Source of the DNA: Halomonas korlensis
GTDB lineage: Bacteria; Pseudomonadota; Gammaproteobacteria; Pseudomonadales; Halomonadaceae
DNA length: 64,000 bases
Assembly: GCF_900116705.1 (NCBI RefSeq)
Contig: NZ_FPBP01000007.1
Coordinates: forward strand, 62,001 to 126,000
Direction: 5' to 3'
Below the pieces are notes generated by a model. It ran no database searches, was not told the origin of the DNA, and saw only the letters and a program-made list of their open reading frames with translations. The position numbers were made by a program, and so were the translations under genes. Within the stretch, counting starts at the first letter, position 1; each line of letters begins with the position of its first letter. This document shows, piece by piece, positions 8,586 to 16,604 of this stretch.

Positions 8586-9620
8586 TCAATGGCCCATAAA
8601 GCCGCTCATGAAGGCGGCCAGGTTTTCGCCTAGATGCCGGGTCGGGTACCCCCCTTCCTGCACCAGCACCATAGGCAGATCGATGTCGGCGAGACGACGC
8701 CCCACGGTGATGAAGTCGTCGGTCTCCAGGCTCAGGCCGGCCAGCGGGTCGGCCTTGTGGGCGTCCACCCCCAGTGCGACCACCACCGCCTCCGGCTGAA
8801 AGTCACGCAGCTGCGCGATCAAGCGGTCCAGCGCCTCGAGAAAGACAACGCCATCGCTGCCAACCGGCAACGGCAGGTTAACGTTGCAGCCTCTACCCTC
8901 GCCCTCGCCTGTCTCGTCGGCGCCACCCCAGAAGAAGGGATAGAAATCCGCCGGGTCGGCGTGCAGCGAGCCGGTCCAGACATCATCGCGCGCATAGAAG
9001 ATGTCTTGGGTGCCGTTACCGTGATGCAGATCGACGTCGATGATCGCGACCCGCGCATGCTGTTCGCGCAGCACCGTTGCCGCCAGCGCCGAGTTGTTGA
9101 GAAAGCAGAAGCCGCCGGCCCGCTCGGGGCCGGCGTGATGCCCCGGGGGTCGACACAGCGCATAGGCGTTGCGCTCACCGTTGAGCACCGCATCGGCGGC
9201 GGCCTCGGCGGTCGCCGCGCTGGCCAGGAAACCGGCGAAACTGTCAGCGGTCATCGGACAGGCCATGTCGTGCATGTGCCAGCCGACCTGCCCCACCGGA
9301 TGGCGCGGATAATGATGCCCACCGCCGCAGGGGTGGATATTGGGCGCGACGATTTCGGCGGCATCGGGCAGCGCCCGCCAGCGCGCGTGAATGGTCTCGA
9401 GGAATGTTAGATAGCGCGGCGTGTGTACCCTGGCCAGGCGGGTGCGTAGCGAAGACCCATCGACTTCGGTGGGTGCGGTCAGCGACAGCCCCGCCTGGGC
9501 GAGGCCCTCCGAGAGCATTTCCGCTCGCACGGGCCCCTCGGGGGAAGCCACCGGCTTGCCCCGCAGCAGGAAACTCGGTGGGGCATGGCGCTCCTGGTCG
9601 GGATGGTAGAACAGCTTCAT
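8586..9620 (-). CDS. Histone-deacetylase-family amidohydrolase (copy 1)
   Basis: This 344-aa arginase/deacetylase-superfamily zinc enzyme is close to acetylpolyamine amidohydrolase in layout. It begins MKLFYHPDQERHAPPSFLLRGK and has CRPPGHHAGPERAGGFCFLNN, then IIDVDLHHGNGTQDIFY (zinc ligands Asp, His) and LGVDAHKADPLAG. AAGGAAG upstream supports the ATG at 9620. It follows the TRAP permease gene, so the first intracellular step on the imported compound is probably deacylation. It differs clearly from copy 2 in length and inserts. Substrate is inferred only as an N-acylated amine or amino acid. Confidence 0.88.
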   Translation of the reverse strand: MKLFYHPDQERHAPPSFLLRGKPVASPEGPVRAEMLSEGLAQAGLSLTAPTEVDGSSLRTRLARVHTPRYLTFLETIHARWRALPDAAEIVAPNIHPCGGGHHYPRHPVGQVGWHMHDMACPMTADSFAGFLASAATAEAAADAVLNGERNAYALCRPPGHHAGPERAGGFCFLNNSALAATVLREQHARVAIIDVDLHHGNGTQDIFYARDDVWTGSLHADPADFYPFFWGGADETGEGEGRGCNVNLPLPVGSDGVVFLEALDRLIAQLRDFQPEAVVVALGVDAHKADPLAGLSLETDDFITVGRRLADIDLPMVLVQEGGYPTRHLGENLAAFMSGFMGH

Positions 9621-9670
9621 CGAGGCTTCCTTTTTATCGAGGCCTGCTTTTCATTAAGGCCTCCTTGGCA

Positions 9671-10948
9671 TCAGTTCAGCAGTGAGGGAATCCAGGTGGA
9701 AAGCGACGGGAAGACGACCAACAGCAGGATCACCACCAGGAAGGCCACATAGAACGGCAGCGAGGCAATGATGGCTCGTTCGAAGGGCACGTTGGCGATC
9801 CTCGCTGCCGTCATCAACGTCATCCCCACCGGGGGTGTGACGTTGGAGATATTGAGCACGACGATCATCAGGATGGCGAAATGTAGCGGGTCGACGCCCA
9901 GCTGAATCATCGCCGGCACCAGCACCGGCGCCACCACCACCAGCGCCGGCAACACGTCCATGACCGTGCCGACCAGAATCAGCAGCAGACAGACCAGCAT
10001 CAGCTGCAGGAATGTCGAGTCACTGAAGGTGGTGATCAACCCCGCGGCGTCTCTGGCAATGCCGGAGCGCGTAACGAACCAGCCGAGCACCGCCGACGTC
10101 GCCAGCAGGAAGAACACCACCCCGGAAAAGCGCACCGTTATCACCAGTGAATGCCAGATCTTGCGCCAGGTGAGCGTGCGATAGAACACCACCCCGATCA
10201 CGATCGCATACACCGCCGCGAACCCCGAGGCCTCGGTAATGGTCGTCAACCCCGAAAGAATACCGCCAAGGATGATCAGCGGCACGATCATCGCCGGCAG
10301 TGCCATCAGGAAGGCCATCAGTGCCGCTTTCAGTGGCGTCGGCGCCTGCTTGGGATAGCCGCGTTTCCAGGCCAGGAAGAAGCTCACCGCAAGCAGCGCG
10401 AGGGCCATCAGCAGGCCGGGAATGATGCCGCCGGCGAACAGGTCGATCACCGAGATGTCACGCAGCAGGGTGGCGTAGACCACCATCACCACGCTAGGCG
10501 GGATGATCGGCCCGATGATCGATGAACAGGCGGTGATCGCCGCCGCGTACTCGGCGTCATAGCCCTGCTTCTTCATTTCGGGGATCATGATCTTGCCGAT
10601 CGCCACGGTATCGGTAATCGCCGCCCCGGTCAGGCCGGCGAAGAACACCGAGACCGAGATGTTGACGTGCGACAGCGCCCCGCGGACGCGTCCGAACAGC
10701 GCATTGTTGAAGGCGATCAGCTTGTGGGTCAGGCCGCCCTGGTTCATCAGCTCGGCGGTGAAGATGAAATAGGGCACGGCGATCAGCAGAAATCCCGACA
10801 CCCCGGAAAACATGCGATCGGCGATGATGCCGAGCATGCGCTCGCCACCTATGGCGAAGCCGCCGGCAAGACCCGACATGGCCATGACCACGGCGACCGG
10901 CGCCCCGATCAGCAGCAACAGCACAAACGCGATGATCGCGGGCGTCAT
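9671..10948 (-). CDS. TRAP transporter large permease (DctM)
   Basis: The protein is 425 aa from the ATG at 10948, with GGAGG 7 bases upstream and a four-base ATGA overlap with the small permease gene. The longer open frame to 11314 is an artefact running through that gene. It has about 12 hydrophobic segments and family elements such as LIAVPYFIFTAELMNQGGL, ITACSSIIGPIIPPS and NISNVTPPVGMTLMTAARIA. The large permease forms the Na+-coupled channel of tripartite ATP-independent periplasmic transporters. Confidence 0.95.
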   Translation of the reverse strand: MTPAIIAFVLLLLIGAPVAVVMAMSGLAGGFAIGGERMLGIIADRMFSGVSGFLLIAVPYFIFTAELMNQGGLTHKLIAFNNALFGRVRGALSHVNISVSVFFAGLTGAAITDTVAIGKIMIPEMKKQGYDAEYAAAITACSSIIGPIIPPSVVMVVYATLLRDISVIDLFAGGIIPGLLMALALLAVSFFLAWKRGYPKQAPTPLKAALMAFLMALPAMIVPLIILGGILSGLTTITEASGFAAVYAIVIGVVFYRTLTWRKIWHSLVITVRFSGVVFFLLATSAVLGWFVTRSGIARDAAGLITTFSDSTFLQLMLVCLLLILVGTVMDVLPALVVVAPVLVPAMIQLGVDPLHFAILMIVVLNISNVTPPVGMTLMTAARIANVPFERAIIASLPFYVAFLVVILLLVVFPSLSTWIPSLLN

Positions 10949-11490
10949 GAGCGCGCCTCCGTGTCGTTGGACTCGATGAGTTCTTCGATCAGCGTCTCGT
11001 CGTCGATGAAGTGCTCCAGCAGGTCGAAGCCCTGCACGAGATGAAGCAGGATGATCACGCCGCTCAAGGGCACCACGATGGCAGTAAACTTGCCGTGGAT
11101 CTGGATCTGGTCGGAGACCATGTAGACCTGGGAAGTCCCCAGGAAGAAGTCCCAGCCGTACCAGACCAGCAGCAGGGCGAAGAGCGCGATGACCCCCAGG
11201 CAGAGGCCAGCCGCCACCTTGAGCAATACCCGCGGCAGACTGCGCACCAGCAGTGTCATGGCGACGTGTTCGCCATAGCGCAGCGAAATGGTCATCGACA
11301 GAAAACCGATCCACGGCAGGAAAAGCCGGGCCAGCGAGTAGGTCCAGCTCAAGGTACTGCCGGTCATGAGCTTGTACACGAAGGCGGTGAAGGAAATACC
11401 CAGCATCAACAGGATGCAGGCCACGCAGGCCACGATAGCAACGTGATTGACGCCGTCACTGACCCGGCGCAATGAGGCAAGAAGGCGCAT
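10945..11490 (-). CDS. TRAP transporter small permease (DctQ)
   Basis: This 181-aa four-helix membrane protein has the DctQ element LPWIGFLSMTISLRYGEHVAMTLL near its middle. It partners with the large permease, to which it is translationally coupled. A 100-base gap separates it from the binding-protein gene upstream, a common place for processing that lets the binding protein be made in excess; no hairpin is obvious there. Confidence 0.93.
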   Translation of the reverse strand: MRLLASLRRVSDGVNHVAIVACVACILLMLGISFTAFVYKLMTGSTLSWTYSLARLFLPWIGFLSMTISLRYGEHVAMTLLVRSLPRVLLKVAAGLCLGVIALFALLLVWYGWDFFLGTSQVYMVSDQIQIHGKFTAIVVPLSGVIILLHLVQGFDLLEHFIDDETLIEELIESNDTEARS

Positions 11491-11591
11491 GGAGCGGTTC
11501 CTCGAGGCATGTCGACCGAAGCCAAATCGGGTTGCGCCGAGCGCCGGGCCGTCGCGGCCCGACGCCCGATAACAGCGAATCGCCGGCGGAC

Positions 11592-12665
11592 TTACTGGCC
11601 GTAGCGACTGACGTCCTCGTCGGAGACTTCCTCCCCGACCCGCGCCACCTCCTCGAGGAAAGCGTCGACCTTGTCGGCCTCGATGCCGAAGTCGTTGATG
11701 ATCCAGTCACGCCAGGCGGGACGCGCGATCTCGGCCATGTTGGTCCGCTCCTCGGGCGGCATGATGTAGCACTCCTCGAAGCGCTCGCAGGACTCTTCCC
11801 AGCTGGCGGTGGCCAGCGCCCCCGACATGCCATGGCCGATCTCGACGGCCTCGCGGGCCGAGGTGACGATCGCTTCCTGCTGCGACTCGGTGAGGCTCTG
11901 AAACCATTCTTCGCTGACCAGCCAGGCAGCACTGTTATAGACATGACCGGTCAGGGTGGTGTAATCGGTTACCTCGTCGAAGTTGAAGGTGGTGTTGAGC
12001 ACCGGGGCGTTGAACTGGCCGTCGGCCAGGCCGGTTTCCAGGGCCGTGATCACCTCGCCCCAGGGCAGCGGGGTCGCCGAGGCGCCCAGGGCCTTCATGA
12101 TCGCCACATGGCCCGGATTCTCCTCGGTGCGGATATTGAGGCCTTCGAGGTCTTCCACCGTCTCGATCAGCCGCTCGTTGTTGGTAAACGCGACGAACCC
12201 GCCGCCATCGTCGAAGGTGCCCAGGTAGCGCATATCGGCTTCCTCGATGGTGCCGGACATGAAGTCGGCAAACCACTCCCCGTCGAAGAAGGTCCAGGCC
12301 TGTCGCCAGTTATCGAACAAGAAGGGTGCCGTCATCAGCTGGTAGTCGTCGTAGAAAGACGACATGGCACCGGTGGTGATGATGGTGGACTGCAGGGTAC
12401 GTCCGCCTTGCACCTCGGAGGCCGTTTCCACCTCGGAACCCAGCTGGCTGCCTCCGAAGATGGACACCACAACTTCGCCATCTGTACGGGTCTCGACCAG
12501 GTTCTTGAAGTGCACCAACGCCGGGTAGACCTCATTGTTGCTCATGTCCTCGGGCAGGATGGTGGCGATGGCCATCTCGGTGGACTGGGCGTGCACATGG
12601 GTGGCGCCAATGGCCAGAGGAAGCGCGGCAAGTGTGGCGATACGGGGCAGGGACTTGAGGGGCAT
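11592..12665 (-). CDS. TRAP transporter solute-binding protein (DctP)
   Basis: This 357-aa periplasmic binding protein has a Sec signal peptide (basic MPLKSLPR, hydrophobic core, cleavage near ATHVHA-QS, residue 26). The segment around residues 175-195 (LNIRTEENP) has the conserved arginine that pairs with carboxylates in DctP proteins, followed by GASATPLPWGEVITALETGLADGQ. Ligand is therefore probably carboxylate-bearing, consistent with an N-acyl amino acid or similar. It is the first gene of the operon ending at 5099. Confidence 0.93.
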   Translation of the reverse strand: MPLKSLPRIATLAALPLAIGATHVHAQSTEMAIATILPEDMSNNEVYPALVHFKNLVETRTDGEVVVSIFGGSQLGSEVETASEVQGGRTLQSTIITTGAMSSFYDDYQLMTAPFLFDNWRQAWTFFDGEWFADFMSGTIEEADMRYLGTFDDGGGFVAFTNNERLIETVEDLEGLNIRTEENPGHVAIMKALGASATPLPWGEVITALETGLADGQFNAPVLNTTFNFDEVTDYTTLTGHVYNSAAWLVSEEWFQSLTESQQEAIVTSAREAVEIGHGMSGALATASWEESCERFEECYIMPPEERTNMAEIARPAWRDWIINDFGIEADKVDAFLEEVARVGEEVSDEDVSRYGQ

Positions 12666-12800
12666 CGTGTCGTCTCCGAGTATTGTCGTTATGATCGAAC
12701 GGCAGACCGCTTAGTTGCGGTCGCTATCCCTAGAGTAAGTCGACACGTCCCACTGCGCTTGCCCGACGCTGCGCAAGGCTTGCCCGAGACTCATGAACCC
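12666..12800 (-). promoter_or_regulatory. Promoter region of the TRAP-amidohydrolase operon
   Basis: The 135 bases between the AraC-type gene stop and dctP must contain the operon promoter. I could not identify a clear operator repeat by eye. Confidence 0.4.
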
Positions 12801-13580
12801 TCAATCGATGCGGCGATCTCCTGAGGGACTCACCTCGAACTGACGGCGATAGGCGCGCGAAAAGCTGCCCTGGTCGCGAAAACCAATCAACGACGCGATG
12901 TGGCCCAGACTCAGGGTACTGTGACAGACCAGGCTGCGGGCATGCTCGAGCCGGCGAAGCTGAACATAGGCCTGGGGCGTATAGCCCGTCAGGTGACGGA
13001 AGCAGTGATGGAAATGCCCGGTGCTCAGGGCGCAGAGTGCGGCAAGTTGCTCGACGCGGATGTCGTCGGCGAGATGACGGTCGATCCAGATATCCAGGCG
13101 TTGCATGTCCAGGCGCTCGCCAGTCTGATGAGTCAACGACAGGCCATCGACGCCGCCATGCGGCTCGGCTTTCAGATGCAGATAGAGCGCCCGAAGCAGC
13201 AGGGCTGCAATCTCGCTATGCAGGGCCGGACACTGTTCCAACTGGCGCATCAGGCTCCCGGCCAACTCGTTGAGCCCGGTCGGCACGCTGAAGAAACGCG
13301 GCTTGTCAAAGAGTCGCTCGATGCCGCTGCTGTCGCGCACCGACGCCAGGCTGCTCAGGGGGATATCGAGCACCAGGGTGCGGTTGCGACCATCGCCTAC
13401 AAATTCATGATGACTCGTGCAGGGAATAAGACAGCCACGATTACCGGTGACGCGCTCGGCACAGCCCCCCATTGCCAGTTCGGTCGCCCCGCAGGTAGCC
13501 AGGATCAACTGGTGATAGTCATGCGCATGCGCGACATGTTCAGGACCCAGGATGCGTGATTTCAGTTCGAGAAACGACAT
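12801..13580 (-). CDS. AraC-family transcriptional regulator
   Basis: The protein is 259 aa with an N-terminal cupin-like sensing half (HAHDYHQLILATCG, metal-like His cluster) and a C-terminal double helix-turn-helix (about residues 165-255). The latter has the family signature LSTGHFHHCFRHLTGYTPQAYVQLRRLEHAR and HIASLIGFRDQGSFSRAYRRQF. It lies directly upstream of dctP in the same direction and is the obvious candidate regulator of the TRAP-amidohydrolase operon. Confidence 0.9.
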   Translation of the reverse strand: MSFLELKSRILGPEHVAHAHDYHQLILATCGATELAMGGCAERVTGNRGCLIPCTSHHEFVGDGRNRTLVLDIPLSSLASVRDSSGIERLFDKPRFFSVPTGLNELAGSLMRQLEQCPALHSEIAALLLRALYLHLKAEPHGGVDGLSLTHQTGERLDMQRLDIWIDRHLADDIRVEQLAALCALSTGHFHHCFRHLTGYTPQAYVQLRRLEHARSLVCHSTLSLGHIASLIGFRDQGSFSRAYRRQFEVSPSGDRRID

Positions 13581-13716
13581 GGCCGCGACCGGTTGCCCGC
13601 TTCAGCAATAGAGTTTCACCATACCCCGGGCACGGTGAAAATCAACTGAGACAACCAGGCCACCCGCCCCGGCCTTCCTTGGGGCAAGCGAGTTCTTGTT
13701 CACCGAAGGCTGGCGA

Positions 13717-14085
13717 TCAGCAGCGCCCCTGCTTGCGCAGGCCCGGCGGGCAGAAGCGTCCATGGCCGCGATTCTCTCGTTGACCCCGATAGTCTGGATA
13801 GCCGCGGCTTTCTCGATAACCGCGGTCTCGATAGCCGCGGTGCTGTCGATAACCCCGTTGATACTCTCGCTCGGCGCGGCGATGGTGGCGTTTCTGATAG
13901 CGGTCGTGGTGTCGGTACTGGCGATAATGGCGATCGCCGCCGCGATAATCGCGATGACCGGAGGCCCCCTCAATCTCGATCAGCGGCTTGGAATGGATTC
14001 GCGCCGGCTGGTAGCTGCAGCCGGCCAGGGTCAGGGTGGCGGCGATTAGCGTCAGCAGCAGCAGCAGGCGCATGGGCGTTTTCAT
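13717..14085 (-). CDS. Small lipoprotein, Arg/His/Tyr-rich, CPPG-tail paralogue 1
   Basis: The protein is 122 aa from the ATG at 14085 (the frame also opens at a TTG at 14100). It has a lipoprotein signal peptide with lipobox LAGC near residue 22, then SYQPARIHSKPLIEIEG. A long low-complexity segment rich in Arg, His, Tyr and Gly follows, and it ends FCPPGLRKQGRC. The start and end match the neighbouring lipoprotein at 14276-14458, so the pair arose by duplication and the middle was inserted or lost. The C-P-P-G-x-x-K tail resembles the CPPGxAKK motif of RcnB/CigR-like periplasmic proteins. Function unknown; a cell-surface or metal-related role is speculation. Confidence 0.7.
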   Translation of the reverse strand: MKTPMRLLLLLTLIAATLTLAGCSYQPARIHSKPLIEIEGASGHRDYRGGDRHYRQYRHHDRYQKRHHRRAEREYQRGYRQHRGYRDRGYRESRGYPDYRGQRENRGHGRFCPPGLRKQGRC

Positions 14086-14275
14086 GGCAATACCTCGCAA
14101 GGTAGTGAACGGAAGCGGGACTCCCTGCGTTCCCGGCCTGGCATCCCTTGCCGCTCATCTCATGCGGTTGCCTCTCTGGGCGGGGCGTCTCGAACACCGT
14201 TCGCTAACGCTACCCTTCCACTGCATGCCCTGTCCTCCCCAGGCTGTGTAAAGAGCAAGGAAAGACCATGCACGC

Positions 14276-14458
14276 TCAGCAGCGGCCCTTCTTGGCCTGG
14301 CCTGGCGGGCAGAAGTTGCCGTCTCGCGAGTGTCCGCCGCGGTCGTCGTCGATGACGATCAGCGGCTCGGACTTGATACGCGCGGGTTGATAGCTGCATC
14401 CGGCGACAAGCAGGACACCACACAGCATGATGAACAGGGACAACGGTCTGAATGACAT
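14276..14458 (-). CDS. Small lipoprotein, CPPG-tail paralogue 2
   Basis: This 60-aa lipoprotein starts at an ATG preceded by AAGGAG. The signal peptide ends in lipobox VAGC; the mature part begins CSYQPARIKSEPLIVIDDD and ends FCPPGQAKKGRC. Compared with the paralogue at 13717-14085 it lacks the Arg/His/Tyr-rich middle. It is upstream and in the same direction, with 190 bases between the genes. Not recognised as a characterised family beyond the CPPGQAKK tail. Confidence 0.75.
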   Translation of the reverse strand: MSFRPLSLFIMLCGVLLVAGCSYQPARIKSEPLIVIDDDRGGHSRDGNFCPPGQAKKGRC

Positions 14459-14604
14459 GGAAAGCTCCTTAATATGAACAAGCGCTTGTATTCTAACGAA
14501 GCCGCGGCCTCCTGCCTGCCGTATCCATCAAGAGACAGTGGCCAGGCGCGACGAAACGCGCGACATTAACAGACCGTTCGTCTGCTTACAGGCTTGTCGC
14601 CATC

Positions 14605-15813
14605 ATGGACACCCTTCGCCGCCACGCCCTGCTGATCATCATTCTCGGCAGCCTGGTCATTTCGCTCGCCATGGGCCTGCGTCACGGCTTCGGCCTCTTC
14701 CTCGAGCCCATGAGCAGCGACCTCGGCTGGGGGCGCGAGGTGTTTGCCTTTGCGCTGGCGCTGCAGAACCTGATCTGGGGCCTGGCACAGCCGTTCACCG
14801 GGGCCTTGGCCGATCGTTTCGGCGCCGCGCGAGTCATCGTGGTCGGCGGGCTGCTGTATGCGCTGGGGCTGGTCATGATGGGCATGTCGGACTCTGCATT
14901 GGGCATGTCGCTGAGCGCCGGGCTATTGATCGGCCTGGGACTTTCCGGCACCACCTTCTCGGTGATCCTGGGTGCCGTGGGCCGCACGGTGGCGCCGGAA
15001 AAGCGCAGCCTGGCCATGGGCATCGTCAGCGCCGCCGGCTCCTTCGGCCAGTTCGCGATGCTGCCCGGCACCCTGGGCCTGCTGCAATGGCTCGGCTGGT
15101 CCGCCGCTCTGCTGGTGATGGGCGGGCTGGCCGCCCTGATGGTGCCGCTGGGCGGCATGCTGCGCGACCGGCCTTCGCAGCGTCAGGCAAGCGACTTGTC
15201 ACTCGGCGCCGCACTGGACGAGGCCGCCAACCATCGCGGCTTCTGGCTGCTCTGTCTGGGCTTCTTCGTCTGCGGCTTCCAGGTGGTGTTCATCGGCGTG
15301 CACCTGCCGGGCTATCTGTTCGACAACGGCATCGCCGTGCAGGTGGGCAGCACCGTGCTGGCGCTGGTGGGGCTGTTCAACATCGTCGGCACCTATACCG
15401 CCGGCTGGCTGGGCGGCCACCACTCCAAGCCACGCCTGTTGACCTGGCTGTACCTGGCCCGCGGCGTGGTGATCACGCTCTTCCTCGTGGCACCGCTGAG
15501 CACCACCAGCGCGTATCTGTTCGGTATCGCCATGGGCTTGCTGTGGCTCTCCACGGTGCCGCTGACCAACGGCATCGTCGCCTCGGTCTTCGGGGTGCGC
15601 CATCTTTCGATGCTCGGCGGCATCGTCTTCCTGTTCCACCAACTGGGCTCGTTCATGGGCGTCTGGCTGGGCGGTTTCTTCTACGACCTCAACGGCGATT
15701 ACGACGTGGTCTGGAAGCTTGCCATCGTGCTGTCGATCGTGGCGGCCGCCCTGCACTGGTTCATCAACGAAGCCCCCGTGGACCGTTCCGCCCCCGCGCA
15801 GGTCGAGGCATGA
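14605..15813 (+). CDS. MFS transporter
   Basis: This 402-aa 12-helix major facilitator has the loop 2-3 motif GALADRFGAARVIVVGGLLYALG. The pattern (MGLRHGFGLFLEPMSSDLGW near residue 22, long helices, no large soluble domain) fits the oxalate/monocarboxylate-like branch of MFS permeases. The substrate is unknown. Its stop overlaps the start of a 41-codon reading frame. It is divergent from the lipoproteins. Confidence 0.85.
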   Translation: MDTLRRHALLIIILGSLVISLAMGLRHGFGLFLEPMSSDLGWGREVFAFALALQNLIWGLAQPFTGALADRFGAARVIVVGGLLYALGLVMMGMSDSALGMSLSAGLLIGLGLSGTTFSVILGAVGRTVAPEKRSLAMGIVSAAGSFGQFAMLPGTLGLLQWLGWSAALLVMGGLAALMVPLGGMLRDRPSQRQASDLSLGAALDEAANHRGFWLLCLGFFVCGFQVVFIGVHLPGYLFDNGIAVQVGSTVLALVGLFNIVGTYTAGWLGGHHSKPRLLTWLYLARGVVITLFLVAPLSTTSAYLFGIAMGLLWLSTVPLTNGIVASVFGVRHLSMLGGIVFLFHQLGSFMGVWLGGFFYDLNGDYDVVWKLAIVLSIVAAALHWFINEAPVDRSAPAQVEA

Positions 15814-15935
15814 CGCGCCGTCATTTCATCCCGATCGCCGCCTTGCTCGGCACCGCGGCAGCCACGGCGCTTGCCTGGTGGGGCTGGCAGGTGGCGGATG
15901 CCAGCCTATTGCTGCTTGGTAGCCGGCTCTGTTGA
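15810..15935 (+). CDS. Possible 41-aa membrane peptide coupled to the MFS gene
   Basis: An ATG overlapping the MFS stop (ATGA, 15810-15813) opens a 41-codon frame with one hydrophobic helix (FIPIAALLGTAAATALAWWG). Its last 30 bases overlap the convergent AhpD-like gene. The coupling and the helix are suggestive but there is no independent ribosome site, and it could be chance or the tail of an ancestral longer protein. Confidence 0.3.
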   Translation: MTRRHFIPIAALLGTAAATALAWWGWQVADASLLLLGSRLC

Positions 15936-16535
15936 GTGCGTCTCCACTGCCCCGGCGGCGATGGGCCGCCCCACCGTCAAGGCATCGCGCAATCGCGGCG
16001 GCATCTCCCGATAGGCGGCGTCCGCCTCGACACCGAGACCGTCCAACACCTTGGTGAAGAAGGCACGCGCCGCCGCCATGGCGACGATGTCGAAGATCTC
16101 GTCATCGGCAAACCCGACGGCGCGCAAGCGCTCGGTATCCGACTCGGTCACTTCTGCGGCATACCCCGCCACCTTGCGGGCGAAGGCCACCATCTCGCGC
16201 TCCGCGTCGGTCAGGGTGCGCGGCTCGCGGCCCTCGGCGATGGCTTGGACGTCCTGGGTGCCGATCAGCGCCGTCAATGCCTGACCGTGGGCCAGCGCGC
16301 AGTACGAGTTGCCCAGCGTTTGGGCGGCCGCCAGCGTGACGAGTTCGAAGCGCCGGGGCGCGATATGGCGGCGGATTGTTGCCAATAGCGCCGCCCAACT
16401 CGCCATGATATCGGGGCGGTAGCAAAAGACCCGGGCGTAGTTGGGCAAGTAGCCGAAATGTGCCTGCTGGCGCTCGTACATGGCCCGTACCTCGCCCGTG
16501 GCCTGTTCGGGGGGCGTCGTATGGATAAAGCTCAT
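15906..16535 (-). CDS. AhpD-like / carboxymuconolactone decarboxylase family protein
   Basis: The protein is 209 aa from the ATG at 16535 (AGGAG 8 bases upstream; the eight extra codons to 16559 are not needed). It is an all-helical AhpD-like fold with the catalytic-type motif NSYCALAHG (Cys-x-x-x-His) near residue 82. Only that cysteine of the usual CxxC pair is kept, as in the peroxidase-related subfamily. A role in peroxide or thiol-disulfide chemistry is likely but unproved. The adjacent gene is a cysteine-synthase/glutaredoxin fusion, which gives a thiol theme. Confidence 0.85.
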   Translation of the reverse strand: MSFIHTTPPEQATGEVRAMYERQQAHFGYLPNYARVFCYRPDIMASWAALLATIRRHIAPRRFELVTLAAAQTLGNSYCALAHGQALTALIGTQDVQAIAEGREPRTLTDAEREMVAFARKVAGYAAEVTESDTERLRAVGFADDEIFDIVAMAAARAFFTKVLDGLGVEADAAYREMPPRLRDALTVGRPIAAGAVETHSTEPATKQQ

Positions 16536-16604
16536 GTCGTGATCTCCTGGTGTTGCCAAACAGTTTTAAGACTCCGTTTTTGAGACCCAGTACCGAGACA
16601 CCGC

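Noticed and set aside
10949..11314. N-terminal extension of the DctM frame
   Set aside because: It overlaps the DctQ gene completely in another frame and is Arg/Gly/His-rich; the ATG at 10948 has GGAGG and ATGA coupling.
14538..15935. 465-codon + strand frame over the MFS gene
   Set aside because: Shadow frame of the MFS gene: Arg/Pro/His-rich, no domain, no start signal.
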